Below, piece after piece: positions 24,980 through 34,500 of a stretch of 64,000 nucleotides of DNA. Source of the DNA: DATBGZ01 sp963803115 (GTDB lineage: Bacteria > Actinomycetota > Actinomycetes > Mycobacteriales > Micromonosporaceae); contig CAWDLN010000001.1 in assembly GCA_963803115.1 (NCBI GenBank), positions 524,727 through 588,726 of the forward strand, given 5' to 3'. The notes beneath the pieces were generated by a model. It did no database searches, was not told where the DNA came from, and saw only the letters and a program-made list of their open reading frames with translations. Numbering within the stretch: the first letter of the stretch is position 1; each line of letters opens with the position of its first letter. Both the position numbers and the translations under genes were made by a program.

Positions 24980-26009
24980 TGCGCTCGGTGGCATCGAGTA
25001 CCACTCGGATTTTCGTGAGTGCGCCGGTGGCGTCTCGGTCAGCGTAGACGGGGAAGAACCCGTCACCCCACCTGGTCTGCGCGAACAAGACCCGCGCCAC
25101 ACCGACCTCGATCACACCGCTGCCGGTCTCGGAGGCACGTACCTGCCGCATCACCTGCCAATGATGTGAATGCGGCCGGAAGTCCACCATCATCTTGCGT
25201 TCCGGATCGGACTCCACCCATGCCAGCACGGCCCGGGCCCGGTCCACCGCGCTTGGCAGCGGCAGATCGCTCCACCCGTACACACCCTCCTCGCCGGCGA
25301 GGTTCAACCCCGGCGCGTCAAATGCCGCCGCCGCCTCGGCCTCGGATCGGCCCCAGAACGCCACGTCGGCCAGGCCGTCGATGGGCTCCTCGTGCTGCCA
25401 GGCGCCGATCGCGTCGACGTCGGCGAACGCGAGGCGCGCCCAGTCGACACCCACTTCGCCAAGGAGAGTGGTGCTCTCGACCGGCTCGTCAGCGATCGCG
25501 ACCTCGATGCTGTGCCACCGCCCGCCCTCGGAATCGCCCTCAATGCCCTCTACCCACAGTGGACGGTCCCGTGGCAGGTCACCGATCGCCACCACCGGAA
25601 CCCCGAAGGCCAGGAATCCGCCACCGGCAGGGGCGCAGCGTCGGGCCCGCTCGCGGTGCGGCACCCGTTCGGTTGCCCGGAGCGTCGCGTCCAGATTGGC
25701 GTCCCGACACAGCGAGTCGAAGGCGGACTGAAAGTCGGCGGCGGATGACGCCGGTACGTCGTAGAGGCTGATCCCGGCCTGCTTGCCGCGCACCATCGCC
25801 TCCGCGGCGCGGGCGTCGGGGCCGACGATCTCGAAGTCGACCGCTCCTCTGATGTCGTCGGCGACGGCTGGATCATCGACGCCGAGCAGCTCCGGGTCGA
25901 CCGCCGCCGGGGATCGGCTCCCCGACCACACGCCGAGGTAGCCGCCGTCGATCACAACCAGTTCCCCGGACGGACAGGTGATCTCGCCGAGCCGCACGCG
26001 CTGGGTCAC
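24957..26009 (-). CDS. Hypothetical protein, possibly DUF4241-like C-terminus
   Basis: A 350-residue soluble protein that I cannot assign firmly. The N-terminus (RVRLGEITCPSGELVVIDGG) and the end (RWGDGFFPVYADRDATGALT) resemble DUF4241 proteins, which share the FxPVY ending. The middle contains GGGFLAFGVPVVAIGDLPRD and AFWGRSEAEAAAAFDAPGLN. No signal peptide or membrane helix is seen. It is intact and probably monocistronic, because a hairpin separates it from the HNH gene upstream. Confidence 0.65.
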   Translation of the reverse strand: MTQRVRLGEITCPSGELVVIDGGYLGVWSGSRSPAAVDPELLGVDDPAVADDIRGAVDFEIVGPDARAAEAMVRGKQAGISLYDVPASSAADFQSAFDSLCRDANLDATLRATERVPHRERARRCAPAGGGFLAFGVPVVAIGDLPRDRPLWVEGIEGDSEGGRWHSIEVAIADEPVESTTLLGEVGVDWARLAFADVDAIGAWQHEEPIDGLADVAFWGRSEAEAAAAFDAPGLNLAGEEGVYGWSDLPLPSAVDRARAVLAWVESDPERKMMVDFRPHSHHWQVMRQVRASETGSGVIEVGVARVLFAQTRWGDGFFPVYADRDATGALTKIRVVLDATERITEGQPA

Positions 26010-26087
26010 AGTCGCGGAGTCTAGCCCCGTCCCGCCACCCGCTTCGATGGTTAGCCGGGGACCCTTCCTATGCAGGATGTGTTAAGA

Positions 26088-26115
26088 AGGGGCCCCTGCT
26101 TAACAGGGGCCCCCT
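26088..26115. terminator. Hairpin terminator behind the HNH gene
   Basis: AGGGGCCCCTG at 26088-26098 pairs with CAGGGGCCCC at 26104-26113 around the loop CTTAA. TTAAG/CTTAA flanks extend the symmetry. It lies between the HNH gene and the next minus-strand gene. GGGGCCCC hairpins of this kind are common terminators in Micromonosporaceae, as far as I recall. Confidence 0.75.
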
Positions 26116-26123
26116 CCCTACCC

Positions 26124-26567
26124 TCAGCGCGGGATGAGCGTGGCCCACGACGGGGCCGCCGGCTTGATCCGCAGACGCATGCCCGCCTCGGCGGGGGTGC
26201 GGTCATCCTTGCGCTGGTTGCAGCCACCACAGGCGGCCACGGTGTTGAGCCAGGTGTTGCGGCCACGGCGCGAACGCGGCAGCAGGTGGTCCACGGTGGA
26301 GGCTGCGGCGCCGCAGTAGGCGCACCGGTGGCCGTCGCGGGCGAGCACACCGGCCCGGGACCACGCCGGCCCCGCGCTGTAGCGCCACTTCGTCACGACA
26401 TAGCGCACCAGCCGCACCACCCGGGGCACCGGGTAGACACCGATCAGCCGGTCCGGCACGGCCTCGTGCACCTCCGCCACCCGCCGGAAGAGCATCCGTA
26501 CGGCGTGCTTGAGGCTGACCCGGTGCAGCGGCCCTAGGTCGGCGTTGAGTACCAGTACTGCCTCCAC
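26124..26567 (-). CDS. HNH endonuclease
   Basis: A 147-residue HNH nuclease of the common actinobacterial stand-alone type. The N-terminal ALVLNADLGPL-like segment (here AVLVLNADLGPLHRVSLKHA) precedes CAYCGAAASTVDHLLPRSRR and NTVAACGGCNQRKDDRTPAE, which contain two CxxC zinc knuckles, the catalytic DH and the CNxxK end. The natural DNA target is unknown. The GTG start follows AGGAGGTG. Confidence 0.88.
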   Translation of the reverse strand: MEAVLVLNADLGPLHRVSLKHAVRMLFRRVAEVHEAVPDRLIGVYPVPRVVRLVRYVVTKWRYSAGPAWSRAGVLARDGHRCAYCGAAASTVDHLLPRSRRGRNTWLNTVAACGGCNQRKDDRTPAEAGMRLRIKPAAPSWATLIPR

Positions 26568-27010
26568 CGAGTCACCTCCTGTCCTGCCGAATGGGGACCG
26601 GCCAACGAGCGCGTCGGCGAGCGCCAGCGAGCCCGCGCGAGGCAGGCTTCACGTGGCCGGAGACGACAACGCCGCCCGGACCCCGGATCTGGGTGGGCGG
26701 CGTGATGTGATCGACGGCTGCGCTATCCGCCCGAACGGCGCAGGTCGAGGTGCCCCAAGACGGTGCCGAGGATGCGCACGGCCGCGCAACCGTACGGCGA
26801 TCGCCGCCACGGTTCCGCTATCCCGTGCCACAACATCGACATCTCCCGGTGCTCTGAACAAGGTCGACACAACGGTACGGTCGGCGCCTCCGTGGCGACA
26901 ACCAGATTTGGGGCACCCACAGTCAGCCAAAAGGCGCCGTCGATTCCCGGACAACGTTCGCATCCCTTGTGGACGGCGTGCCCGTAGAGTACATCCAGGG
27001 AGGTGTGTCG
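26568..27010. other. Intergenic region between divergent genes
   Basis: 443 bases without a supported gene. Short open frames on both strands lack ribosome-binding sites and recognisable families. The promoters of the HNH and SGNH genes should lie here. Confidence 0.45.
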
Positions 27011-27850
27011 ATGTCTCGACGAACGTGGACGATCGGGCTCGCGCTCGCTGGGTTGCTGTTGATCGCATGCAAGGATCCCGGCGCTCCGGGCCGGCCCGGC
27101 TCGTCGAACGGGCCGCCACCGCCCGCCGTGAACGGCCTCCCGTCATCGATGGTGGCGTTGGGCGACTCCATCACCGCCGGCTATGGGTCCTGTCTCGCGC
27201 CGACGGCCTGCCCACGCAACTCGTGGTCCACCGGCGACGGCACGCAGGTCAATTCCCACTACCGCCGCATCGTCGCCAGCAATCCGGCGCTGCGCGGGCA
27301 CGCCACCAATCTGGCCAAGCCGGGCGCCACCGTGGCCGACCTACCCGGCCAGGCGGCCGCGGCCGGGCCGGTCGACTACGTGACCATCCTGATCGGCGCG
27401 AATGACGCGTGCCACGGCGGCATGACGCCGCCGGATGTGTTCCGATCGCGGGTCGACCAGGCCCTCGCCACGATCCGCGGTGGCATGCCCAAGGCCCAGA
27501 TCCTCCTGGTCAGCATCCCGAACGTTTACCGAGTGTGGGAGGTCGGCCACGACAACCGGGTCGCCGTGGCCGCCTGGCGTTCGGGAGTGTGCCCGAACCT
27601 GCTGGACAACCCGACCTCCACCGCGCCGCCCGACGCGGCCCGGCGGCAGGCGTTCGCCAACCAAATCTCCGCCTACAACGGACAGTTGGCCGCGGCCTGC
27701 CGGGCCGCCGGGCCGCGATGCCGGTACGCCGACATCAGCGGGTTCGCCTTCGAGCTCACTATGCTGAGCGCCATCGACTTCTTTCACCCCAACGCATCGG
27801 GCCAGCAGGCCATCGCCGATCAGACCTACCCGAGCGGGTTCACGTGGTGA
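27011..27850 (+). CDS. SGNH/GDSL hydrolase lipoprotein
   Basis: A 279-residue extracytoplasmic esterase or lipase. The signal peptide ends in the lipobox LLIAC (Cys20) with a Pro/Gly-rich linker. Block I is MVALGDSITAGYG with the nucleophile Ser53. The Gly/Asn block is TILIGANDAC, and block V is DFFHPNASGQQ, giving the catalytic Asp and His. The ATG at 27011 was chosen because the signal peptide starts there. Its stop overlaps the end of the convergent methyltransferase gene by 11 bases. Confidence 0.88.
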   Translation: MSRRTWTIGLALAGLLLIACKDPGAPGRPGSSNGPPPPAVNGLPSSMVALGDSITAGYGSCLAPTACPRNSWSTGDGTQVNSHYRRIVASNPALRGHATNLAKPGATVADLPGQAAAAGPVDYVTILIGANDACHGGMTPPDVFRSRVDQALATIRGGMPKAQILLVSIPNVYRVWEVGHDNRVAVAAWRSGVCPNLLDNPTSTAPPDAARRQAFANQISAYNGQLAAACRAAGPRCRYADISGFAFELTMLSAIDFFHPNASGQQAIADQTYPSGFTW

Positions 27851-28901
27851 GCCGGTAGAACCGCCACAGTCCGAACTCGCCGGTGGGCAGGACTTCAACT
27901 CCGGCGAAGCCGGCCTCGCGGGCGTACCCACGAAGGGTTTCCGGACGCATCACGGTGCCGGTTGCGGCCGTGGGTCGCGACGACATCCCGTCCGGCAGGC
28001 ACACCAGGAGGCTGAAGCCGTACATCAGCTTCTCCAGGTCATCGCCGCTGGGGCCGAACTCGTCCGCCACCGCCTCGTCCATGATGACCACGACGCCATC
28101 CGGCTTGATGGCCCGCCGCATGTTCGCGAGCGTGGTCACGGGCTGCGCCATGTCGTGGATGCACTCGAAGGCCAAGATCGCGTCGTACGACTGATCCACG
28201 AGGTGGCTGGCGTCCGTCGAGCAGAAGACCACTCGGTCCTCCAGCCCGCCGACCAGCCCGTTGGCCCGGGCCAGTTCGATCGACGGCCGGTCGACGTCCC
28301 AGCCCTCGAGTCGGGCCTGCGGGTACGTCCGGGCGAGCGCGATCGTCGACCAGCCCGCGCCGCAGCCGATGTCGGCGATGAGCGCGTCCGGGCGACCCAG
28401 GACCGCGTCGACCTCCGGCAGCGCCCGGAGCGCGTCCGGCATCCGGTGCTCGAACCACGGCCGGTTCATGTCGGCCTGCGACTCGCGCATGTCGACGCCG
28501 TAGTCGGCCCAGGCGACACCGCCGTCGGAGCGGTAGGCGTCGAGCAGCAACGGCAGTTGGGCCCCCGACGCGGCGAACATGCGTGCCAGTGGCGCCAGAT
28601 ACGACAGGCTGTTCGGGTCGGTGAGCACCTCGGCTGCACCCTCGGGGAACCGGAAACGGCCGTCTGACTCGACAATCAGCACGCCGGTGACGGCCTGCTG
28701 CTCCAGCCACTCACGGGCATATCGGACCGAACCGCCAGCGCGGGCTACCAGCTCCTCGGCGTTGGCCGGGCCGCCGGCAGCCAGCGCCTTGTACCAGCCC
28801 AGCCGGTCGCCGAGGTATGTCGCTAGGATCTCGACGAAGCCCAAGGACGACTGGAAGAGCCGCTCGGCGAACTCGTCGACGGTCGGAGTCGTCGTTGTCA
28901 T
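27840..28901 (-). CDS. SAM-dependent methyltransferase with N-terminal winged-helix-like domain
   Basis: A 353-residue protein. The N-terminal 110 residues (LATYLGDRLGWYKALAAGGP, YAREWLEQQAVTGVL) resemble the winged-helix dimerisation domain of O-methyltransferases. Motif I is ALIADIGCGAGWSTIALA, then WDVDRPSIELA, ECIHDMAQPV and IKPDGVVVIMDEAVADEFGP. This architecture is common for actinobacterial UbiE-like enzymes acting on small molecules. The ATG at 28901 follows GGAGG. It is divergent from helR. Confidence 0.87.
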   Translation of the reverse strand: MTTTTPTVDEFAERLFQSSLGFVEILATYLGDRLGWYKALAAGGPANAEELVARAGGSVRYAREWLEQQAVTGVLIVESDGRFRFPEGAAEVLTDPNSLSYLAPLARMFAASGAQLPLLLDAYRSDGGVAWADYGVDMRESQADMNRPWFEHRMPDALRALPEVDAVLGRPDALIADIGCGAGWSTIALARTYPQARLEGWDVDRPSIELARANGLVGGLEDRVVFCSTDASHLVDQSYDAILAFECIHDMAQPVTTLANMRRAIKPDGVVVIMDEAVADEFGPSGDDLEKLMYGFSLLVCLPDGMSSRPTAATGTVMRPETLRGYAREAGFAGVEVLPTGEFGLWRFYRLTT

Positions 28902-29042
28902 GGTGGGTACCTCCTGCACAATCATGGCCGGAGCGTAAGGTCCGTCAGGGCCCAAGTTTCCGTACAAGTGCACACCAGCGATGTTGCCCGGGCCACACCC
29001 GTACGCTTGCAGATCGGACCTGCGAAGGAGTGACGAACACCC

Positions 29043-31181
29043 GTGTCCGAGGTGACCCGCGAGTCGGAGATCGCCGCCGAACAGCGCCATGTCGACATCG
29101 TCTACGCCCGTGTGGACGCGATGCGCGCCGAGGCGGAGCGGATGCAACGCGAGGGGTTCAAGATGGCGCGCGCCCGGACCCCGGGCTCGCTGGTGGAGCG
29201 CGACGCCATGGTGTACCACGCGGCGCAGCGCCTGCGCGCCCTCGACGCCGAGTACGAGGGCCTCGTGTTCGGGCGGCTCGACATGACCGACCACGAGATC
29301 CGCCATATTGGACGGTTGGGTCTGCGGGACAGCAAGTACGAACCGCTGGTGATCGACTGGCGGGCGCCCGGTGCGGCCCCGTTCTACCAGGCCACGGCCG
29401 AGGAACCGCTCGGCGTGGTGCGCCGGCGTGTGATCCGGTGCAGCGGGCCGAAAGTACTCGACGTCGAGGACGACCTGCTCGACGTCGCCGCGGCCACGGA
29501 CGACCACGCCGCCGTGGCGGTGGTCGGCGACGGTGCCCTGCTGGCCACCCTGGCCCGGGCCAAGACCGACCGCATGCGCGACATCGTCGCGACCATCCAG
29601 CGCGAACAGGACGAGGCGATCCGGGCCCCGGCCACCGGAGTGACCCTGATCGAGGGCGGGCCCGGCACCGGCAAGACGGCGGTGGCGCTGCATCGGGCCG
29701 CGCACCTGCTCTACCGGGACCGGCGTCGGTACGAGGGCGCGGGCGTCCTCCTGATTGGGCCCTCGCCGGTGTTCATGTCCTATGTGGAGCGTGTGCTGCC
29801 GTCGCTAGGTGAGGACACCGCCGAATTGCGGTCATTGGGCAAGGTCGTGGATGGGCTGTCGTCGGACCGGCTCGACCCGCCGCCGCTCGCGGCGCTCAAG
29901 GGTTCGCTGCGGATGCGGCGCTTCCTGCAACGACTAATCCGTCAGGCGCCGCCGGGTGTGCCCACGTCGTTGCGCATCGTGTACGGCGGGCAGGTGTTGC
30001 GGCTCGGCGCGGACGACTTGGACCGGGTACGGCGGGAGCTACACCAGCGAATTCAGCACCCGAATGCGGCGGGTCCGGAGGCTCGCCGGGCGCTCGCCAT
30101 TGCGCTGTGGGGTGTCCGGCCGCCGGGCGTGCCCTGGACCACCAAGTCGTTCTCGGTCGAAATCTATGATCGCGATGAGTTCGAGCGCTTTGCCCAGGCG
30201 TGGTGGCCGATGCTCGATCCGGCCGAAGTGCTCGGCTGGCTCGCCGATCCCGAGCGGGTCCGTGACGCGGGCCGGGACTGGTTGTCGCATAAGGATTGTT
30301 CGGCACTGGCCGCGTCGTGGGCTTCTGCTCCGGCGGACTTGTCGGTGGCCGACATCGCCCTCGTGGACGAGATCCGGACGCTGCTCGGCGAGCCTCCCAA
30401 ACCGACCCGACGCCGCACCCGGGGCCGCAGCATAGGCATCGATTTCGCCGGCGACAACATCCGCGAACTGTCCACTGTGACCGATCGCTACTACGCCGCG
30501 CCGGAGCGGATGGCGCGACCCAGCAACTACGACGGGTACGCCCACGTGCTGGTCGACGAGGCGCAGGACGTGTCGCCGATGCAGTGGCGCATGCTCGGTC
30601 GGCGAGGCGGGCAGGCCAGCTGGACGATTGTCGGCGACGCGGCCCAGTCGGCCTGGCCGGAGCTGGACGAGGCTCGCCGGGCGCAGCAGGAAACGTTGCG
30701 GGGCAGGCAGATCCGGCGGTTTCACCTCACCACCAACTACCGGAACTCCGCCGAGATCTTCGAGTTCGCCGCGAGTGTGGTGCGCCGGTCGGTGCCCGAC
30801 GCCGACCTGCCGCAGGCGGTACGGCGCACCGGTGCTGTGCCCGAGCATCGCGTCGCCAAGAACGCCGACCTGGTGGATTCGGTCCGGGCGGCGGTGGCGG
30901 AGCTCCGCGAGGCCGTCGAAGGCACGGTCGGTGTCATCACAAGTACGGCGCGCCGACTCGAGGTGGCGCAGTGGTTTTCGTCGCTCGACGAGGCCGACCG
31001 GGTGCAGGTTGTCGACGGCATGCACGCCAAAGGCATGGAGTACGACGGCGTGGTCCTGGTCGGGCCGGACGAGATCGCGGCCGAGTCGCCAGCCGGCGTC
31101 CGGGTGCTCTATGTCGCGCTGACCCGGGCGACCCATCGACTGATCACGGTGGCGTCGAGCCGCGAGTGGATCCCGACCTGA
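29043..31181 (+). CDS. helR: HelD-type RNA polymerase recycling ATPase (HelR-like)
   Basis: A 712-residue UvrD/Rep-like superfamily 1 ATPase of the HelD family. These proteins dislodge stalled RNA polymerase, and in some actinomycetes (HelR) they protect it from rifamycins. The N-terminal coiled-coil arm (EQRHVDIVYARVDAMRAEAE) reaches into polymerase. Walker A is LIEGGPGTGKTAVALHRAAH, Walker B is VLVDEAQDVSPMQW, and the C-terminal helicase-like motif is VLYVALTRATHRL. The GTG start has GAAGGAG about 12 bases upstream. I saw no obvious rifamycin-associated inverted repeat in the promoter region, so rifamycin induction is unsupported. Confidence 0.85.
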   Translation: MSEVTRESEIAAEQRHVDIVYARVDAMRAEAERMQREGFKMARARTPGSLVERDAMVYHAAQRLRALDAEYEGLVFGRLDMTDHEIRHIGRLGLRDSKYEPLVIDWRAPGAAPFYQATAEEPLGVVRRRVIRCSGPKVLDVEDDLLDVAAATDDHAAVAVVGDGALLATLARAKTDRMRDIVATIQREQDEAIRAPATGVTLIEGGPGTGKTAVALHRAAHLLYRDRRRYEGAGVLLIGPSPVFMSYVERVLPSLGEDTAELRSLGKVVDGLSSDRLDPPPLAALKGSLRMRRFLQRLIRQAPPGVPTSLRIVYGGQVLRLGADDLDRVRRELHQRIQHPNAAGPEARRALAIALWGVRPPGVPWTTKSFSVEIYDRDEFERFAQAWWPMLDPAEVLGWLADPERVRDAGRDWLSHKDCSALAASWASAPADLSVADIALVDEIRTLLGEPPKPTRRRTRGRSIGIDFAGDNIRELSTVTDRYYAAPERMARPSNYDGYAHVLVDEAQDVSPMQWRMLGRRGGQASWTIVGDAAQSAWPELDEARRAQQETLRGRQIRRFHLTTNYRNSAEIFEFAASVVRRSVPDADLPQAVRRTGAVPEHRVAKNADLVDSVRAAVAELREAVEGTVGVITSTARRLEVAQWFSSLDEADRVQVVDGMHAKGMEYDGVVLVGPDEIAAESPAGVRVLYVALTRATHRLITVASSREWIPT

Positions 31182-31598
31182 GGTCGTCCGGCGGGGTGTG
31201 TCGTTTCAGGCCCACAACCACCAGGGTGTAACTACTCGTGTAGAGGTGTAGCCGTGGAACGCAACATGCCCGACTGGCGTCGGTGGAGAGTCGCCAAAAC
31301 CTGTCTCTCCGAAGTAGAGAGAGCTGGTGGTATGCTGCGCCTGTTCCGAACCATCGTGAGGGTCGACTGACCTCCTCCGAGGTGGGCGGACACCAGCCTT
31401 CTCGCCACGAGGCGAGCACACCCTTCAAAGAACACACTCCTCAACGAGCCGACCCTCACAAGAGCACACCCTTCAATCAACGGCCGGGATCCGCCGAGCG
31501 GACCGGCACAACGGTCAGTCACCGACGTCAAGAGCACGATCACTCCGAGAGCTGGGGAGGGGGTGGCGTGCCCTGATCCTTGGGGCACTCATGCTGCC
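31182..31598. other. Intergenic region with 15-bp direct repeats upstream of the SARP-STAND gene
   Basis: 417 bases without a supported gene. The 15-mer GAGCACACCCTTCAA occurs exactly at 31414-31428 and 31462-31476, 48 bases apart. SARP proteins bind direct repeats, so this could be an autoregulatory site, but spacing and length are not the classical ones. Confidence 0.45.
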
Positions 31599-34500
31599 AT
31601 GACCACGACCGAAGATCGACCTGCGGTGCGTGCCGCTGGCGACGGCGCGTGGCGGTTGAACGTACTGGGACCAGTCGAGCTGTGCTACGACGGCGTCCCG
31701 GTCGAGGTAACGGGGACGACCCGCACGCTTCTGGCACTGCTTGCCCGCACGCCTTGCGAGGAGGTCACTACCGCCACCATCGTCGCCGGCATGTGGGGCA
31801 GTTCTCCGCCGGACGACAGCGAGAAAGAAGTCGCATCCTGCATCTCGCGGTTGCGCAAGGCGTTGACCGCTGTCGCGCCAAACGTAGACCCGACAAGCGT
31901 CGTCGTCACCCTTCCCGCGGGCTACATCCTCACGATCGAACCGTCCAATGCGGACATCCTCACCTTTGAACGCCTGCTTGCCGACGGCAAGCGGGCCACG
32001 GCTGTTGGCCAGCCAGCCCTAGCGCTCCGACAGGTGGATGCCGCGTTGAGCCTTTGGCGCGGGCGGGCGTACGAAGACTTCGGGGAGATCGCCTTCGCCC
32101 GGGCCGAGAGCAACCGGCTCGAGGAGCTGCGGCTGACGGCCGTTGAGTCCAGAGTGGACGCTCTGCTTGCCCTCTCGGCTCCGATCGCCCCGCCTCACTT
32201 GGTGACCGAACTGCAGAGCCTCGTGGCCGAGCACTGGCACCGGGAACGGCTGTGGAGTCAGCTCATGACGGTGCTGGTACGCCTCGGCCGGCGGGCGGAC
32301 GCGCTCGCGGTGCACCGGCGCGCCCAGGAACAACTGGCGCGGCGGCTCGGTGTGCAGCCCGGAGCGGAGCTGCGGGTTGTGGAGGAAGCGGTCATCAACC
32401 GCGATCCCATGCTCTTCGGCGTACAGCTGCAGGAGACGACCGTACCCGCCGCTCTCACGACGACCGTTCCGCCCTGCCTTGGCCGGGACGAGGAAGTCGA
32501 GTGGCTGTGCGCCGCCATCGACCTCGCCGCCACCCGGCGGGCGCAGGCCCGGCTGGTGGTCGGCTCGCCCGGCATGGGCAAGTCCCGGCTCATGGCGGCG
32601 GTCGCCCAGCGGGCCGCCGAGCGCGGGGTGGTCATCCGGTACTGGCGGGCCGACGCCCGAGGACTCGAGACCCACGTCGCCGAGCCCGACCGGGTCAGCC
32701 TCGTCATCGTCGAAGACCTCGACCAGGCGCCACACGAAGACGTCGCCAAGGTCGCCAGCTTCGTCCGATCGGCGATGACGCGGCCGGTCGTCACGATCGT
32801 GACCTGCCGCGACCCGGTCCGGGTCGGAGACGTCGCCAGCGCGCCGAAGCTCGTACTGTCCGCATTGGACGATGCAGCAATCGGTGAGATCGTTCGGGCT
32901 TACGCTCCGTCCGTCACCGATAAGACCGCCGTCGCCGCCATGTCCAACACCGGCGGCGTGCCGGCCAAGGTGCACCGAGCCGCCAGCGAGTGGGCGTTCG
33001 CCCGGGCCGGACGGCGTATTGACCGGGCGGTCGCGGACGCGGCCGAGCCGCGGCGCGCATTGACCGCCCTCCGCGACGAGGTTATCGCCGGCGCGCTCGA
33101 GCTCGCCCACGTACGCGCGAGAGCCCGAACGCTTCGGCCCGCGGTCCGCGCGGCGGGTTGCCCGTATCCCGGCCTGGCCGGCTTCGGGCCGGGCGACACC
33201 GAGCTCTTCCACGGCCGGGAACGTCTGGTCGCCGAGGTGCTCGCCCGGGTGTCCGAGGCGCCGCTGCTCGCCCTCGTCGGTGACGCCGGCACCGGCAAGT
33301 CGTCGCTGCTGCGCGCCGGTCTCCTGCCCGCGATCACGGCGGGCGTGCTCCCCGACTCGACGCGCTGGCGTCAGGTGGTCGTGACGCCAGCCACCGTGAC
33401 CTCCCTGGCCGATCTGATGGCACCACCGGTCAATCCGGCGCCGCCGCCGATGGTGAGGTCCAACCCGCTCACCACCCCGACCGCGCTCATGCCACTGCAA
33501 TCGGGGATCGCGCAGCGGGCGGACGAGCCCGATGAGGCCGCCGACGCGTACCCGGTCGAAGAGGTGCCGGACTTCAAGCCGGCCGAGCCCCACCACCACC
33601 GCCGCCGGAGCCCGTCAAGACGCCGTTGGTGGGAATCGTGCCGACCGGAACCACCAACGCCGCGCGCATTCCCATGCCCCGGCAGGCGGAGCACCGGCCG
33701 GCGCAGACCGTGCCGGTCGAGTCCGACGTGGACCAACCACCGCCGACGGTGCTCGTGGTCGACCAGCTCGAGGAGATGTTCGTCGCGCTCGATGAGCACC
33801 GGCGGGCGGAGTTCGTCGAGGCGCTGGTCCAGGCAACGACAACCGGACGGGTCGTGGTGGCCCTCCGCTCGGACTTCTACCGGCACTGCGCCCAGTTCCC
33901 CGCGCTGGCCGCTCTGGTGAGCGCGAACACCCTGCTGGTGCCGGCGATGACCGAGGACGAGCTGCGCCGCGCCATCGATCGGCCCGCGGCCGCGGCCGGC
34001 CTCGATGTGGAACCGGGGCTCGTGGACCGGCTCGTGGCCGAGGTCGAGGACGGCAACGGCGGCCTGGCCCACCTCGCCACCACGCTGCGGGAGCTCTGGC
34101 GCAGCCGCTCCGGGACTACGCTGACGCTCGCCGGGTATCAATCCGGGCGGGGACTCTCCGCCGCGATCGGCGCCCACGCCGAGGCCGTCTTCGCGGGGCT
34201 CGGCACGCCGCAGGCGCGCATCGCCGCCCGCGCTCTGCTGGTTGGAATGTGTCGTCAGACCGACGAGCGCGTGCCGGTTCGCATCCGGGCCAACCTGACG
34301 CGGGTGCTCGCGGAGGCGGGTGCGGGGTCGTTGCCGGCGCTCGAGGTACTCGACCAGGGCGGCCTCGTCAAAGTCTTCCCCGATGCGGACGCGGTCGAGA
34401 TCGCGCACGACTGCCTGCTGATCTACTGGCCACGGCTGCGGGACGCGCTCGAGGACGCGGCGGCCGAAACGAGCCTGCGGCATCACCTACGCCGCGCTGC

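Noticed and set aside
26509..27405. 298-codon frame across the spacer and the SGNH gene
   Set aside because: Composition is out-of-frame-like and it conflicts with the SGNH lipoprotein, whose signal peptide and catalytic blocks are clear.
29000..29042. Rifamycin-associated element upstream of helR
   Set aside because: No 19-bp inverted repeat of the GGGGCTTGC type is present.
28817..29812. 331-codon frame overlapping helR
   Set aside because: Arg/Gly-rich composition typical of an out-of-frame reading; HelR is clear in the other frame.
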